Shown: piece after piece, positions 17,001 to 22,755 of the stretch | Layout: the number at the start of each line of letters is the position of its first letter | Numbering within the stretch: position 1 is the first letter of the stretch | IMG/VR virus record: IMGVR_UViG_3300033388_005284 | Location: 1 to 23,775 of that record | Source of the DNA: a virus | DNA length: 23,775 nucleotides | Strand: one strand, 5' to 3' | Notes under the pieces: model-generated | What the model saw: only the letters and a program-made list of their open reading frames with translations | Told to the model about the DNA's origin: nothing | Databases searched by the model: none | Translations under genes and position numbers: made by a program

Positions 17001-19043
17001 GACGAAGGCGCGGACGACAATGAATGGGTTCCTTCTGGCCCTACAGGACTAACGGCTGCAAGCGGCACAACCGAGCTAATGACGCTGGGCGATGGAACAG
17101 TAGTAAGTCGAATAAAACTCACATGGACAGCAAGTACGGATCAAAATATAGATCATTACGAGATAGGCTACATTGGGCCAGATGGTTTGCGACTTAGCGA
17201 AGAAAAGCCATCACGCGATGTCACAACAGCCTATTTATACCCTGTTGTTGATGGCGCTGAATATTACTGCTTTGTCACGCCGATTAATGTTTTTGGCAGA
17301 GTCGGCAATGCTCTTTATGTTTTTGAAACCGTCACAGGCAAGTCGGCAGCACCCTCTGATCCAACAGCATTTACTTCGTCAAGCGTTATTGGCGGCATAG
17401 AGATTTCATTAACATCAGGGCAAATGCCAACAGACAAAGATTTAAAATCCATTATCATTTATACCGGGACAACGAACAACGTAGCGTCTGCTACTGATAC
17501 GTTCTCCGTTGCTGCCGCACATAGCCAAAAGCTCAAATACAGATACGATGCGACAGCAGGGCAAACAAGGTACCACTGGATTTCATTTTTAGATACCACA
17601 GGGAATGAGTCAGGAACATACCCAGGTGATACATCAGGCCAAGCGGCGACGGCTGGGTATGCGTCTGGAACTGATGTCCAGTACTCGGATTCTACGCCGC
17701 TTGATGATTTACAGCCAGGTGAGTCTGGTGGATATAATCGTGGTGTTTTTAATGAAACATTCGAGTTGGGAAATACGGACAAATGGACAATATATGAAGG
17801 GGCTGGAACATATACATTTCCATCTAACGGTGTCAATGGGGGAAAGGTTGCTAATATAGACTCTCATTCCTGGAAGTACTTAGATAAAAATATATCGTTT
17901 GATCCGTCATCTTTATATCGCATACGGTGCAAGGTGAGGCTGACTACTGCCTCCGCTGATCCCGCCAAGGACCATTTCTGGTGCGGGATAGAAGGGTACG
18001 CGCAAAACGGTACGACATTGTTAAACCAGGCCGGGGCAGATAGTCACGAAAGTCAATTCTATATATGCGCAAACGCCAAAGACATGAGCGGCTTTTCCTT
18101 AAATTCTTGGCAAGAGTTTACAGGGTATTTCAAGGGGCATGGGACATTTATTGGGAATGCTTCAGATCCTGAAAACCCTTCTGGACTGTATGCTGGGATT
18201 GCCTATTTTAGGCCATTATTTATTGTTAGTTACAATGGTGGCGATGGAGTTATGGAAATAGATTACATTTCTATAGACATTATGCCAGAGGATGCAGATC
18301 AAATACCTGAGAGCGCGACACAAAAATGGGCAGGAGAATCCGGCGCAGATGTGACGCAGACGGCAGTAGAAAGTGGGATTGATGCAGTTTCCTCCCCTGT
18401 GATCATGAGAGGTGTCGACGCTTACAGTAATGACGCTGTTTATTGGCACACATATTTCGATAGTATCGACGGATTCAACAAAGTGATGGGGGGTGGAGAG
18501 CTTGGAGTGGAGGGAATATATATCTCCGCTAACGAATTGCGCGTCCAAGTTGACACTGCCGGTAGCGAAGATATAGAAATATCAAAAAGCTTAAATTACA
18601 CAATAACTGATTTAACATGGTCGAATAATAGGCGATTTAAAATGCAAGCAAGTACCCCGTCTAATTTTTATACTAGGACTGTATTTATCGGGATAGGCGC
18701 AAAAGATAACAGGCGTGTAGGGGTTACGTCGGATAGCTCTAATACAAATATCTGGGGATCGTGCCATAATGGGACATCAGAAAGCAGAATAGACTTAGGC
18801 GTTGGCTGGTCAGCTATTGGGTCAGGCGGCGGACTGCTAGAAGCAGAGTTTCTCGCTGGCGATAGAGTTAAATTTTATGTCAATGGTAGCTATATGACGG
18901 GAAAAGATTTAACGACAAACCTACCGACAGGTACTTTATCAGCCGATAAAGTAATGGATATATATATGAATAATGACGGGTCAACTCAAACATCGGCAGC
19001 TCAGATAAAAACATCAGAGTTTAAATTCTACCAAGATAATTAA
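14001..19043 (+). CDS. Large tail-tip/fibre protein, multi-domain
   Basis: At 1680 residues this is the largest gene, starting with GTG at 14001 in a GTGA overlap. The N-terminal part and the region around residues 300-610 look like a tail hub. Two copies of a small beta-rich module (AINNSVTTI, then DASDF, SSGA and a CxRG turn) lie at about 173-238 and 614-678. A glycine-rich section spans about 750-935. A fibronectin type III-like region (SRIKLTWTAS, HYEIGYIGPDG) begins near 1015. A jelly-roll module (NETFELGNTDKW onward) begins near 1250, and the last 220 residues form another beta-rich, lectin-like domain that probably contacts the host receptor. It seems to combine the roles that lambda splits between J and other tip genes. 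Confidence 0.8.
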   Translation: MREFNDNFLAASNQSTKRPLYTIEIATDTAFTALEYFTSSPDAQHPGGASVIDSVVENFSGTSQRIDPIKFVASIGAINFELVDKGRAVTALFNTILDGGDGLREKRVRIYMGFEGLAWADYEISQTQIITGVVYDGGVYKISCADIQRIEKKDIFDLAKTNIQSTVELPPESSLTSAINNSVTTIAIGDASDFASSGAILIGSEIITYTIKGATNILDCTRGTNNTTAAAHNDNTTVYQTMYTVTVYDTSDFELNEHDAEYTDEPDQTVGYFKMGDEVFRYDSKTGTTFINCFRGALNTKPAEHKVDTTKSRYKRPEVEEYVYIETNAVKVIYGLLLGAWYNNPTFVNLPSNWHLNIDTIWIRNSDFTDIGDDFWNNTVTNINSGFKVRFEGVKKQDGKRFIEKEILPLIGCYPPVYAEGDIGLKRSTGVLSDAAYVIELNASNINQNSSLALNFNQKAVANKFKLKWNWSPVTEDYSRPFTFVDATSIGIHQDAAAIELNFRGLYGNIHTEATVKRIVQRLRDRYAAPPIEMTLSVLPSLHGLEVGDIVRVNYDKIRDYTSDSEVLDRSYEIQQKSVNWITGNVTLKLFGSTAQAGIEVLSDSTKVLYNNDTTLNGAINNSVTTITLTDASDFPSSGAVEVDSESITYTGKSSNDLTGCNRGAHGTTAASHTDTTNVHNSYYTDQGGINIKSLSSYSSNSINSESLTGMTLLADAVYYHTAGLTINTGTTIDWSNNASLLVEGHIAVNGAFDLSGGGKFGASAGNLLNGQVGKLSSLPSGGGILALINYSTASTVYAPYAPHYGFSTEGDRDGRSGLHPGELNYNGTDIIGLPTNLMGSGGRSGGSTIIKRDRPHGLFTNTANGGAGGDGGSGFLIICQGMSFGVNGSINTSGEDGSLGTTTTLPGTSEPDIYSGAGAGGAPGGVYIVIEGSGSTIPGLSSKLTANYGACPVQSNAVLLNAARSSVPDNSLSKYISNGDNTKSGYKSASRIQFLTDYVDEGADDNEWVPSGPTGLTAASGTTELMTLGDGTVVSRIKLTWTASTDQNIDHYEIGYIGPDGLRLSEEKPSRDVTTAYLYPVVDGAEYYCFVTPINVFGRVGNALYVFETVTGKSAAPSDPTAFTSSSVIGGIEISLTSGQMPTDKDLKSIIIYTGTTNNVASATDTFSVAAAHSQKLKYRYDATAGQTRYHWISFLDTTGNESGTYPGDTSGQAATAGYASGTDVQYSDSTPLDDLQPGESGGYNRGVFNETFELGNTDKWTIYEGAGTYTFPSNGVNGGKVANIDSHSWKYLDKNISFDPSSLYRIRCKVRLTTASADPAKDHFWCGIEGYAQNGTTLLNQAGADSHESQFYICANAKDMSGFSLNSWQEFTGYFKGHGTFIGNASDPENPSGLYAGIAYFRPLFIVSYNGGDGVMEIDYISIDIMPEDADQIPESATQKWAGESGADVTQTAVESGIDAVSSPVIMRGVDAYSNDAVYWHTYFDSIDGFNKVMGGGELGVEGIYISANELRVQVDTAGSEDIEISKSLNYTITDLTWSNNRRFKMQASTPSNFYTRTVFIGIGAKDNRRVGVTSDSSNTNIWGSCHNGTSESRIDLGVGWSAIGSGGGLLEAEFLAGDRVKFYVNGSYMTGKDLTTNLPTGTLSADKVMDIYMNNDGSTQTSAAQIKTSEFKFYQDN
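14519..14716 (+). repeat. Internal protein repeat copy 1 in tail-tip gene
   Basis: Encodes the first copy of a module of about 65 residues: AINNSVTTIAIGDASDF, SSGAILIGSEIITYT, then a CTRG turn and a TTAAAHNDNTT end. The second copy is at about 15841-16035. The two are clearly related at protein level and partly at DNA level (both contain AATAACTCAGT), which indicates an internal duplication. Confidence 0.75.
15841..16035 (+). repeat. Internal protein repeat copy 2 in tail-tip gene
   Basis: Second copy of the module: AINNSVTTITLTDASDF, SSGAVEVDSESITYT, then a CNRG turn and TTAASHTDTT. Spacing between copies is about 440 residues, so they bracket the hub-like region rather than lie in tandem. 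Confidence 0.75.
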
Positions 19044-19148
19044 AGCAACACGACTCCCGAAGCCTTATAAATTAAATTAATCTAAACTGAGTTATATTTA
19101 GATAACGCATAAACTAAAACAGTTGGAGCAATTATCAAGAGAGAGTGA
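19044..19148. other. Intergenic gap between convergent genes, small inverted repeat
   Basis: No gene is seen here. A perfect 7-base inverted repeat (ATCTAAA at 19080-19086 and TTTAGAT at 19097-19103, loop of 10) lies between the end of the tail-tip gene and the end of the minus-strand gene. Without a T run on either side it is only a weak candidate for a two-way terminator. Confidence 0.35.
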
Positions 19149-19400
19149 CTATATTTTAACATTAAACCCCGCCGAAAGATTATTAGACACATAGCTGACT
19201 TGCACCATACTTGCACCAATAATAACGGGCTTTCTCCATTTTGCAGGAAGAAAATAGGACGCGGCAGTAACGGCGGCATAAGTGGCGGCAAAGTAAATAT
19301 TCTGCTTTCTAATAGAAGGGTTTTTGCCCATAATAAAATTAGATTCATAATAGTTATCATTTGCTACTATTTTTTTAGTTTGAATACTATCGGCAATCAT
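19149..19400 (-). CDS. Small minus-strand membrane protein candidate
   Basis: An 83-residue frame on the minus strand, inserted between + strand late genes. The C-terminal half (NIYFAATYAAVTAASYFLPAKWRKPVIIGASMVQVSYV) suggests one or two membrane segments separated by a PAKWRKP turn. I recall small phage proteins of this shape near lysis genes, but cannot name a family. No clear ribosome binding site precedes the ATG at 19400; a shorter start at the MGKNPSIRK methionine is possible. The overlapping + strand frame looks less protein-like. Function unknown. Confidence 0.5.
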   Translation of the reverse strand: MIADSIQTKKIVANDNYYESNFIMGKNPSIRKQNIYFAATYAAVTAASYFLPAKWRKPVIIGASMVQVSYVSNNLSAGFNVKI

Positions 19401-19442
19401 TAAAACGGTAAATGATAGGCGATATTTATCAAGGAAGCGTTA

Positions 19443-19820
19443 ATGTCAGGTAATAATGATAAACATGAAGGTCAGGATTCGAAAAATCGACGATCAGATA
19501 AAGTTCACATTGATAAAACAGTCCCTATTTTTCAGATAGGTTCTTTTCTCCTGACATTAATTATTGCGGCCATCACTATGACTAATTGGGCAGATGGGGA
19601 GCACGCTGAAACAAATAATCAGATTGCCGAGACCAATAAGCAGGTCGCTATTAATGCAGCTGTCATAATCTCGGAAAAAGAAGCGAAACAACAAGATAGA
19701 AAAGTTACCATGCGATTTTATACCAGTATTGAGAACAAGGTATCCAGTATTGAACACATTATGATTAAGCGCGACGAAAGAATTAATAACTTTATGATTG
19801 AAATGGCCAAGAAGAGATGA
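19443..19820 (+). CDS. Membrane-anchored coiled-coil protein, probable lysis cassette
   Basis: A 125-residue protein with a charged N-terminus, one strong membrane segment (FQIGSFLLTLIIAAITMTNW, about residues 30-49), and then a long charged helix, probably coiled coil (ETNNQIAETNKQVAINAAV, and SIENKVSSIEHIMIKRDERI). The shape is that of a spanin-like or antiholin-like accessory membrane protein, but no cysteine or lipobox identifies it. The binding site AAGGAAG lies just before the ATG. The stop overlaps the next start as ATGA, so the two are translated together. Confidence 0.65.
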   Translation: MSGNNDKHEGQDSKNRRSDKVHIDKTVPIFQIGSFLLTLIIAAITMTNWADGEHAETNNQIAETNKQVAINAAVIISEKEAKQQDRKVTMRFYTSIENKVSSIEHIMIKRDERINNFMIEMAKKR

Positions 19821-20044
19821 AGGATATGATAAAAAATCTGGACTGGTGGGATAAGTTTAGATTTAGTTTTTATAGTGGCATTGGTGCTGCCGCGACTCAA
19901 ATGGCAAGCGTTATGGCCAACCAAGAATCAGCATCAATGACCGGCACACTCATCATCACCACCGCCTTAACCTTCATCATTCACTATTCCAAAGAGGCAA
20001 AAAGCTTCATATCTTCCTCAATTAACAAGAAAGACTTTGATTAG
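19817..20044 (+). CDS. Putative holin
   Basis: A 75-residue protein starting MKDMIKNLDWWDKFRFSFYSG, with two possible hydrophobic segments (YSGIGAAATQMASVMA, about 19-34, and TGTLIITTALTFIIHY, about 42-57) and a charged C-terminus. Small size, two membrane segments and position between another membrane protein and an enzyme gene fit a class II holin that opens the inner membrane at lysis. A second ATG at 19826 is possible. Ten bases separate it from the lipase start. Confidence 0.6.
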   Translation: MKDMIKNLDWWDKFRFSFYSGIGAAATQMASVMANQESASMTGTLIITTALTFIIHYSKEAKSFISSSINKKDFD

Positions 20045-20053
20045 GAGTAGAAA

Positions 20054-20800
20054 ATGCTGAGAGCAAAAACATCATTTGATAGAGATAATGCACGATACCT
20101 AGTTGATTTATCAAAACTAGCCTATTCTAGCGAATCAAACATAAAATCCTATCTCAATAAATACCATATCGACTTCGTCGAAAACGCAGAAACAGACACC
20201 CAGTGCTTTATTGTCACCGATGATAAAAACCTGATCATCATCTTTCGCGGATCATCCAATTTAGATGACTGGATAACTAACTTCAAAATTGACAAGGTCC
20301 GTCACAGCTTCACTCAACATGAAGGATTTTACGAAGCGTACCAATCTGTACAGAGCGCCATCTTCAATACTGCAAGTAAAAATAAGACAAAAAACATATT
20401 TATAGCAGGCCACTCATTAGGTGGCGCCCTAGCCTCTCTATGTGCCGTGGATCTCCATATGCTGCTAGATACTCCTGTTACATCTTGTTATACATTTGGG
20501 TCTCCACGGGTATACGACGCCGTGTCAGCAAGTAATATCAACGACATCATGGGTGACCGCATTCATCGTGTAGTTAACAATAACGACATCGTTACTCACA
20601 TGCCGTCCGAAAAACTTAACTTTTCCCATATTGGCGAATTAGCTTATTTTGAAGAAAACGGCACATTACACGTAAACGAGGACTTTACCTGGTGGCAGAA
20701 AAAACGCTATGCATTAGTAGGAAGGTTGGATGATTTGTTCGAACCGGGAACCGATGGTGTGAAAGATCATCTCATTAGTGAGTATGACGATTATGTTTGA
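20054..20800 (+). CDS. Class 3 lipase / esterase (alpha/beta hydrolase)
   Basis: A 248-residue class 3 lipase. The nucleophile elbow is GHSLGG with Ser121. The probable triad is completed by Asp178 (NNNDIVTHMP) and His239 (VKDHLISEY). An oxyanion segment IIIFRGSSNLDDWITN is at about 61-76, and TFGSPRV (147-153) is typical of the family. No signal peptide is seen, so the enzyme would stay in the cytoplasm until a holin lets it out. It follows two small membrane proteins, in the usual place of an endolysin, with AGGAG seven bases before the ATG. It may attack membrane lipid during lysis. Substrate and role are inferred, not shown. Confidence 0.88.
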   Translation: MLRAKTSFDRDNARYLVDLSKLAYSSESNIKSYLNKYHIDFVENAETDTQCFIVTDDKNLIIIFRGSSNLDDWITNFKIDKVRHSFTQHEGFYEAYQSVQSAIFNTASKNKTKNIFIAGHSLGGALASLCAVDLHMLLDTPVTSCYTFGSPRVYDAVSASNINDIMGDRIHRVVNNNDIVTHMPSEKLNFSHIGELAYFEENGTLHVNEDFTWWQKKRYALVGRLDDLFEPGTDGVKDHLISEYDDYV

Positions 20801-20819
20801 TTTATGATTTATGATTTAT
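20799..20819. repeat. Three tandem copies of GATTTAT
   Basis: Three exact heptamers in a row between two convergent genes. They include the last bases of the lipase stop and the stop of the ribbon-helix-helix gene. On the minus strand they supply extra TAA stops after that gene. Confidence 0.85.
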
Positions 20820-20980
20820 GATTTTTCTTTAGCTTTTTCTACATAACTCTTATTTTCCTCTAAATATTTCTTTGCCGCATTAACATACACATCAGTCATC
20901 GACTTATTACCCAAACGACCAACTAAATACCTTAGTTGGTCGTCTATCTCCTTCGGGATATGTAACAATCGTTTTTTCAA
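20816..20980 (-). CDS. Ribbon-helix-helix protein overlapping rsr
   Basis: A 54-residue gene with a TTG start whose first bases overlap the rsr stop (TTGA), indicating translational coupling. The protein has the layout of Arc/CopG-type DNA-binding proteins: a short N-terminal strand (KKRLLHIP), a first helix (KEIDDQLRYLVGRLG), the turn NKSMTD, and a second helix (VYVNAAKKYLEENK) with a charged tail. Such proteins dimerise and insert the paired strands in the major groove, often repressing their own operon. Codons look normal and the frame is open to a TAA at 20816. Its target could be the ATATAACG boxes at the operon promoter; that link is inference. Confidence 0.72.
   Translation of the reverse strand: MKKRLLHIPKEIDDQLRYLVGRLGNKSMTDVYVNAAKKYLEENKSYVEKAKEKS
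20916..20942. repeat. Perfect 10-base inverted repeat inside the RHH gene
   Basis: CGACCAACTA at 20916-20925 and TAGTTGGTCG at 20933-20942 are exact inverted copies with a 7-base loop. In RNA this makes a stable hairpin within the coding region. It has no U run, so it is not a classic terminator. It could slow 3' decay of the operon transcript or be a DNA-binding site. Confidence 0.7.
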
Positions 20981-22362
20981 GAAAGTTCCGGCTCCGGCTC
21001 CGATTCTGATTCACGAATATAATCCACTATCGCCTCACTAAAGCCGTCGATATGCCGCCATCCACCATAACCTACACCATTTTTACATGATGAAACATTA
21101 ACTAGGTAGCCTTTCTTTTTTGGGTTTGGCACCTTATCTTCTGACTGCTCATCAGTGAATACAACAAGCCGATCATAATCAAGTTTATTGATTTCCTTGA
21201 CCGCCTTGCCGAGCTGAGTGGCTCCAAACTTCATTGATGATAATATTGCGTCACATAAAGCCATTCCCGATCTGTTCGGCACTTCAGCCAAAAGCTTAAA
21301 GCCATTGGCTGCTGTATATCCCTGTCTCTGATGTTGCGGGAAATCATTCATGTCTGCAGCAAATGAAAAAATCCTGATATCATCGCAAATTCCTCTCATT
21401 AAAACAGCCAGCGCACAGGCCGCATCAAAACGGCTTAGGTCTGACTTATTAGATAATTTGTCAGTCATCGACTGAGAATGATCAATCATAAGTACCGTTC
21501 TGCCTTTTAGCTTCACAGCACCCTCAAGCGCCAGAATCATCGCTTTATCAACAGATGCCTCCCACGCAGGAACCGCCCTTGCTGCCGCAATAAATCGAAA
21601 TGGTAGTGCTTTTGATTTTGATGCGCTGCCGAGCAATCTATTTTCGACCACCTTTCGATCAACACCAGACTCATGCATATTTCTCAAGTTTTTAAGCAGC
21701 GCCATGTAGCCGAGCTTATTTTCCGTCAAGAGACGTGTGAAGACTTCTCTTTTGTTTGCACCGCCGGACAATGCGACTTCCCAAGTATCAGGGGTCTCTA
21801 GTTTTTTATCCTTTAATTTTTTCCACAACGCTGCTTGCTCATCATCCTTTGGCTTTGCATGACAGAGAAATAAAACGTCTCGCAACTTAACTGGCTTGTC
21901 TCGGTTATATTTAGCTAAAGCATATTCACTGAATTTATTAAATGCTTTAGCTAAACCCTTTTTTACTTGGCCGCTCAATGGCTGCCTGCCTTCAGCCCAG
22001 TAAATCGACAAGAATTCAGTTAAGTCATCGGCCCGAGTAATTGTATCGTTTATCACGCCAGAAATAAGGGCGCGCTCGCGAACGCCAGCATGTCGAGCCA
22101 ACTCTCTAGCTAAAAACAAAGGTACGTGGCGGAGCTTGTATTTTATCTTAGCCTCAACCGCAAGTTCAGCTAACTCATCAGCAGTGACCTTATGCGCCAG
22201 ATCTTTAATTCTGTCAGCAACAGAAATGCCATCTTCATAGAAAGTTTTTTCCCATAAAAGGCAGGATAAAACAGTTCGTCTTAATTCCTGGTAAGGTGAA
22301 ATGTGATGCGCTTTCGCACCTTGGTGAGTAAAAGTTTGAACTCGCTTGTTTGTAGTCGCCAT
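20977..22362 (-). CDS. rsr: Ro60/Rsr ortholog (TROVE and vWA domains)
   Basis: A 461-residue ring-type RNA-binding protein of the Ro60 family. The N-terminal two thirds (about 15-280) are alpha-helical repeats of the TROVE domain, with segments such as VPLFLARELARHAGVRERAL and KLRDVLFLCHAKP. The C-terminal part (about 285-450) is a von Willebrand A domain with the metal site DHSQS at 294-298 and FTDE at 402-405. In Ro60 proteins the ring holds misfolded RNA ends and its outer face binds Y RNA; in Deinococcus, Y RNA links Rsr to PNPase. I start at the ATG at 22362, with GGAG 6 bases upstream, rather than the ATG at 22374, which overlaps that site. Two Y RNA-like genes lie just upstream, and a small DNA-binding protein overlaps its end. 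Confidence 0.93.
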   Translation of the reverse strand: MATTNKRVQTFTHQGAKAHHISPYQELRRTVLSCLLWEKTFYEDGISVADRIKDLAHKVTADELAELAVEAKIKYKLRHVPLFLARELARHAGVRERALISGVINDTITRADDLTEFLSIYWAEGRQPLSGQVKKGLAKAFNKFSEYALAKYNRDKPVKLRDVLFLCHAKPKDDEQAALWKKLKDKKLETPDTWEVALSGGANKREVFTRLLTENKLGYMALLKNLRNMHESGVDRKVVENRLLGSASKSKALPFRFIAAARAVPAWEASVDKAMILALEGAVKLKGRTVLMIDHSQSMTDKLSNKSDLSRFDAACALAVLMRGICDDIRIFSFAADMNDFPQHQRQGYTAANGFKLLAEVPNRSGMALCDAILSSMKFGATQLGKAVKEINKLDYDRLVVFTDEQSEDKVPNPKKKGYLVNVSSCKNGVGYGGWRHIDGFSEAIVDYIRESESEPEPELS

Positions 22363-22382
22363 AATGTTCTCCATTAGGAATT

Positions 22383-22514
22383 AAAAAAGGGTCGCCAAGG
22401 ATGGACTCGAACCACCGACATCAAGATTGAAGTAACTGCAATCTTCGCCACCTTTCGGGGGATAATCGATTACAGTAGAGGGTTCTTGTGATCTCCCAAC
22501 TGATCTACTTGGCG
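22383..22514 (-). ncRNA. yrlA: YrlA-like Y RNA with tRNA-like domain, copy 1 (nearest rsr)
   Basis: On the minus strand, 22514 to 22392 folds as a tRNA mimic. The acceptor stem is CGCCAAG with CTTGGCG (22508-22514 and 22393-22399). The D arm is GATC, loop AGTTGGGA, GATC. The T arm is GGTGG, TTCGAGT, CCATC (22400-22416). An A follows, then CCC and a run of six T. The anticodon arm is replaced by a 73-base insert. CAAGA and TCTTG can pair at its base, and an 8-base stem (22468-22475 with 22436-22443) encloses a GAAA hairpin and GTGGCG. TTACTTCAAT follows the stem. This matches YrlA-class Y RNAs, which lie next to rsr and bind Ro60. No CCA is encoded. The RNA ends 21 bases before the rsr start. 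Confidence 0.85.
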
Positions 22515-22546
22515 GAATGTACACGACGATCTTCCATCATGCATTT

Positions 22547-22683
22547 AAAAAAAAGGGGCTAGTGGTCGGACTCGAACCGACGACCACGTCATTAGCATTG
22601 AAGTAACTCTATTCTACGCCACTAAAAAGGGAATAATCGAAAAGAGAGATTATCGCGCTCTAACCAACTGAGCTACACTAGCC
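22547..22683 (-). ncRNA. yrlA: YrlA-like Y RNA with tRNA-like domain, copy 2
   Basis: On the minus strand, 22683 to 22557 forms an 8-bp acceptor stem (GGCTAGTG with CACTAGCC), a canonical D arm (GCTC, AGTTGGTTA, GAGC) and a perfect T arm (GTCGG, TTCGAGT, CCGAC). Then come CC and a run of eight T (22547-22554). The anticodon arm is replaced by a longer insert with the same core as copy 1. An 8-base stem (22639-22646 with 22607-22614, one U-U mismatch) encloses GATTATTCCC and GTGGCG and is followed by TTACTTCAAT. The D-loop GG and T-loop TTC needed for the tRNA elbow are present. The T arm and acceptor followed by T8 could also end transcription. Confidence 0.87.
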
Positions 22684-22687
22684 AATG

Positions 22688-22755
22688 TAACGAAGGAATT
22701 AACTAGACCCGGATTATTTCCCCAAGAAGTAACGGTATCTATTCGCCATTCGTTA
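22688..22755 (-). ncRNA. Candidate third Y RNA without tRNA domain (operon leader)
   Basis: The leader carries the same core as the two YrlA-like RNAs: TGGCG, a 10-base spacer, then GTTACTTC (the others have 9 bases between). Its ends, TAACGAA (22755-22749) and TTCGTTA (22694-22688), pair perfectly over 7 bp. Inside, UAGA can pair with UCUA, with short GG/CC and CC/GG helices on either side. The predicted transcription start falls at about 22755, exactly the first base of the terminal stem. The RNA ends 4 bases before the acceptor stem of copy 2, where RNase P might cut. Y RNAs of animals and some bacteria have such a terminal stem. By-eye folding only. Confidence 0.5.

Noticed and set aside
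17459-17836. 125-residue minus-strand frame inside the tail-tip gene
   Set aside because: It lies fully within a continuous, well-supported + strand gene and has no recognisable protein features.
18216-18548. 110-residue minus-strand frame inside the tail-tip gene
   Set aside because: Shadow of the + strand gene, with atypical cysteine and histidine-rich composition and no start signals.
19200-19403. + strand frame of 67 residues opposite the minus-strand membrane protein
   Set aside because: Its translation is less protein-like, with a run of arginine, glycine and serine, and there is no binding site before it.
20799-20819. CRISPR or satellite array
   Set aside because: Only three copies of a 7-base unit without spacers; it is a simple tandem repeat between convergent genes.
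22392-22683. Two ordinary tRNA genes, possibly with introns
   Set aside because: Acceptor, D and T arms are present, but the anticodon arm is replaced by unrelated inserts of about 70 bases with a shared Y RNA core. No anticodon loop can be drawn, and the genes sit beside rsr.
22392-22683. tmRNA fragments
   Set aside because: Each RNA is only about 125 bases, has a full canonical D arm and has no tag-coding stretch.
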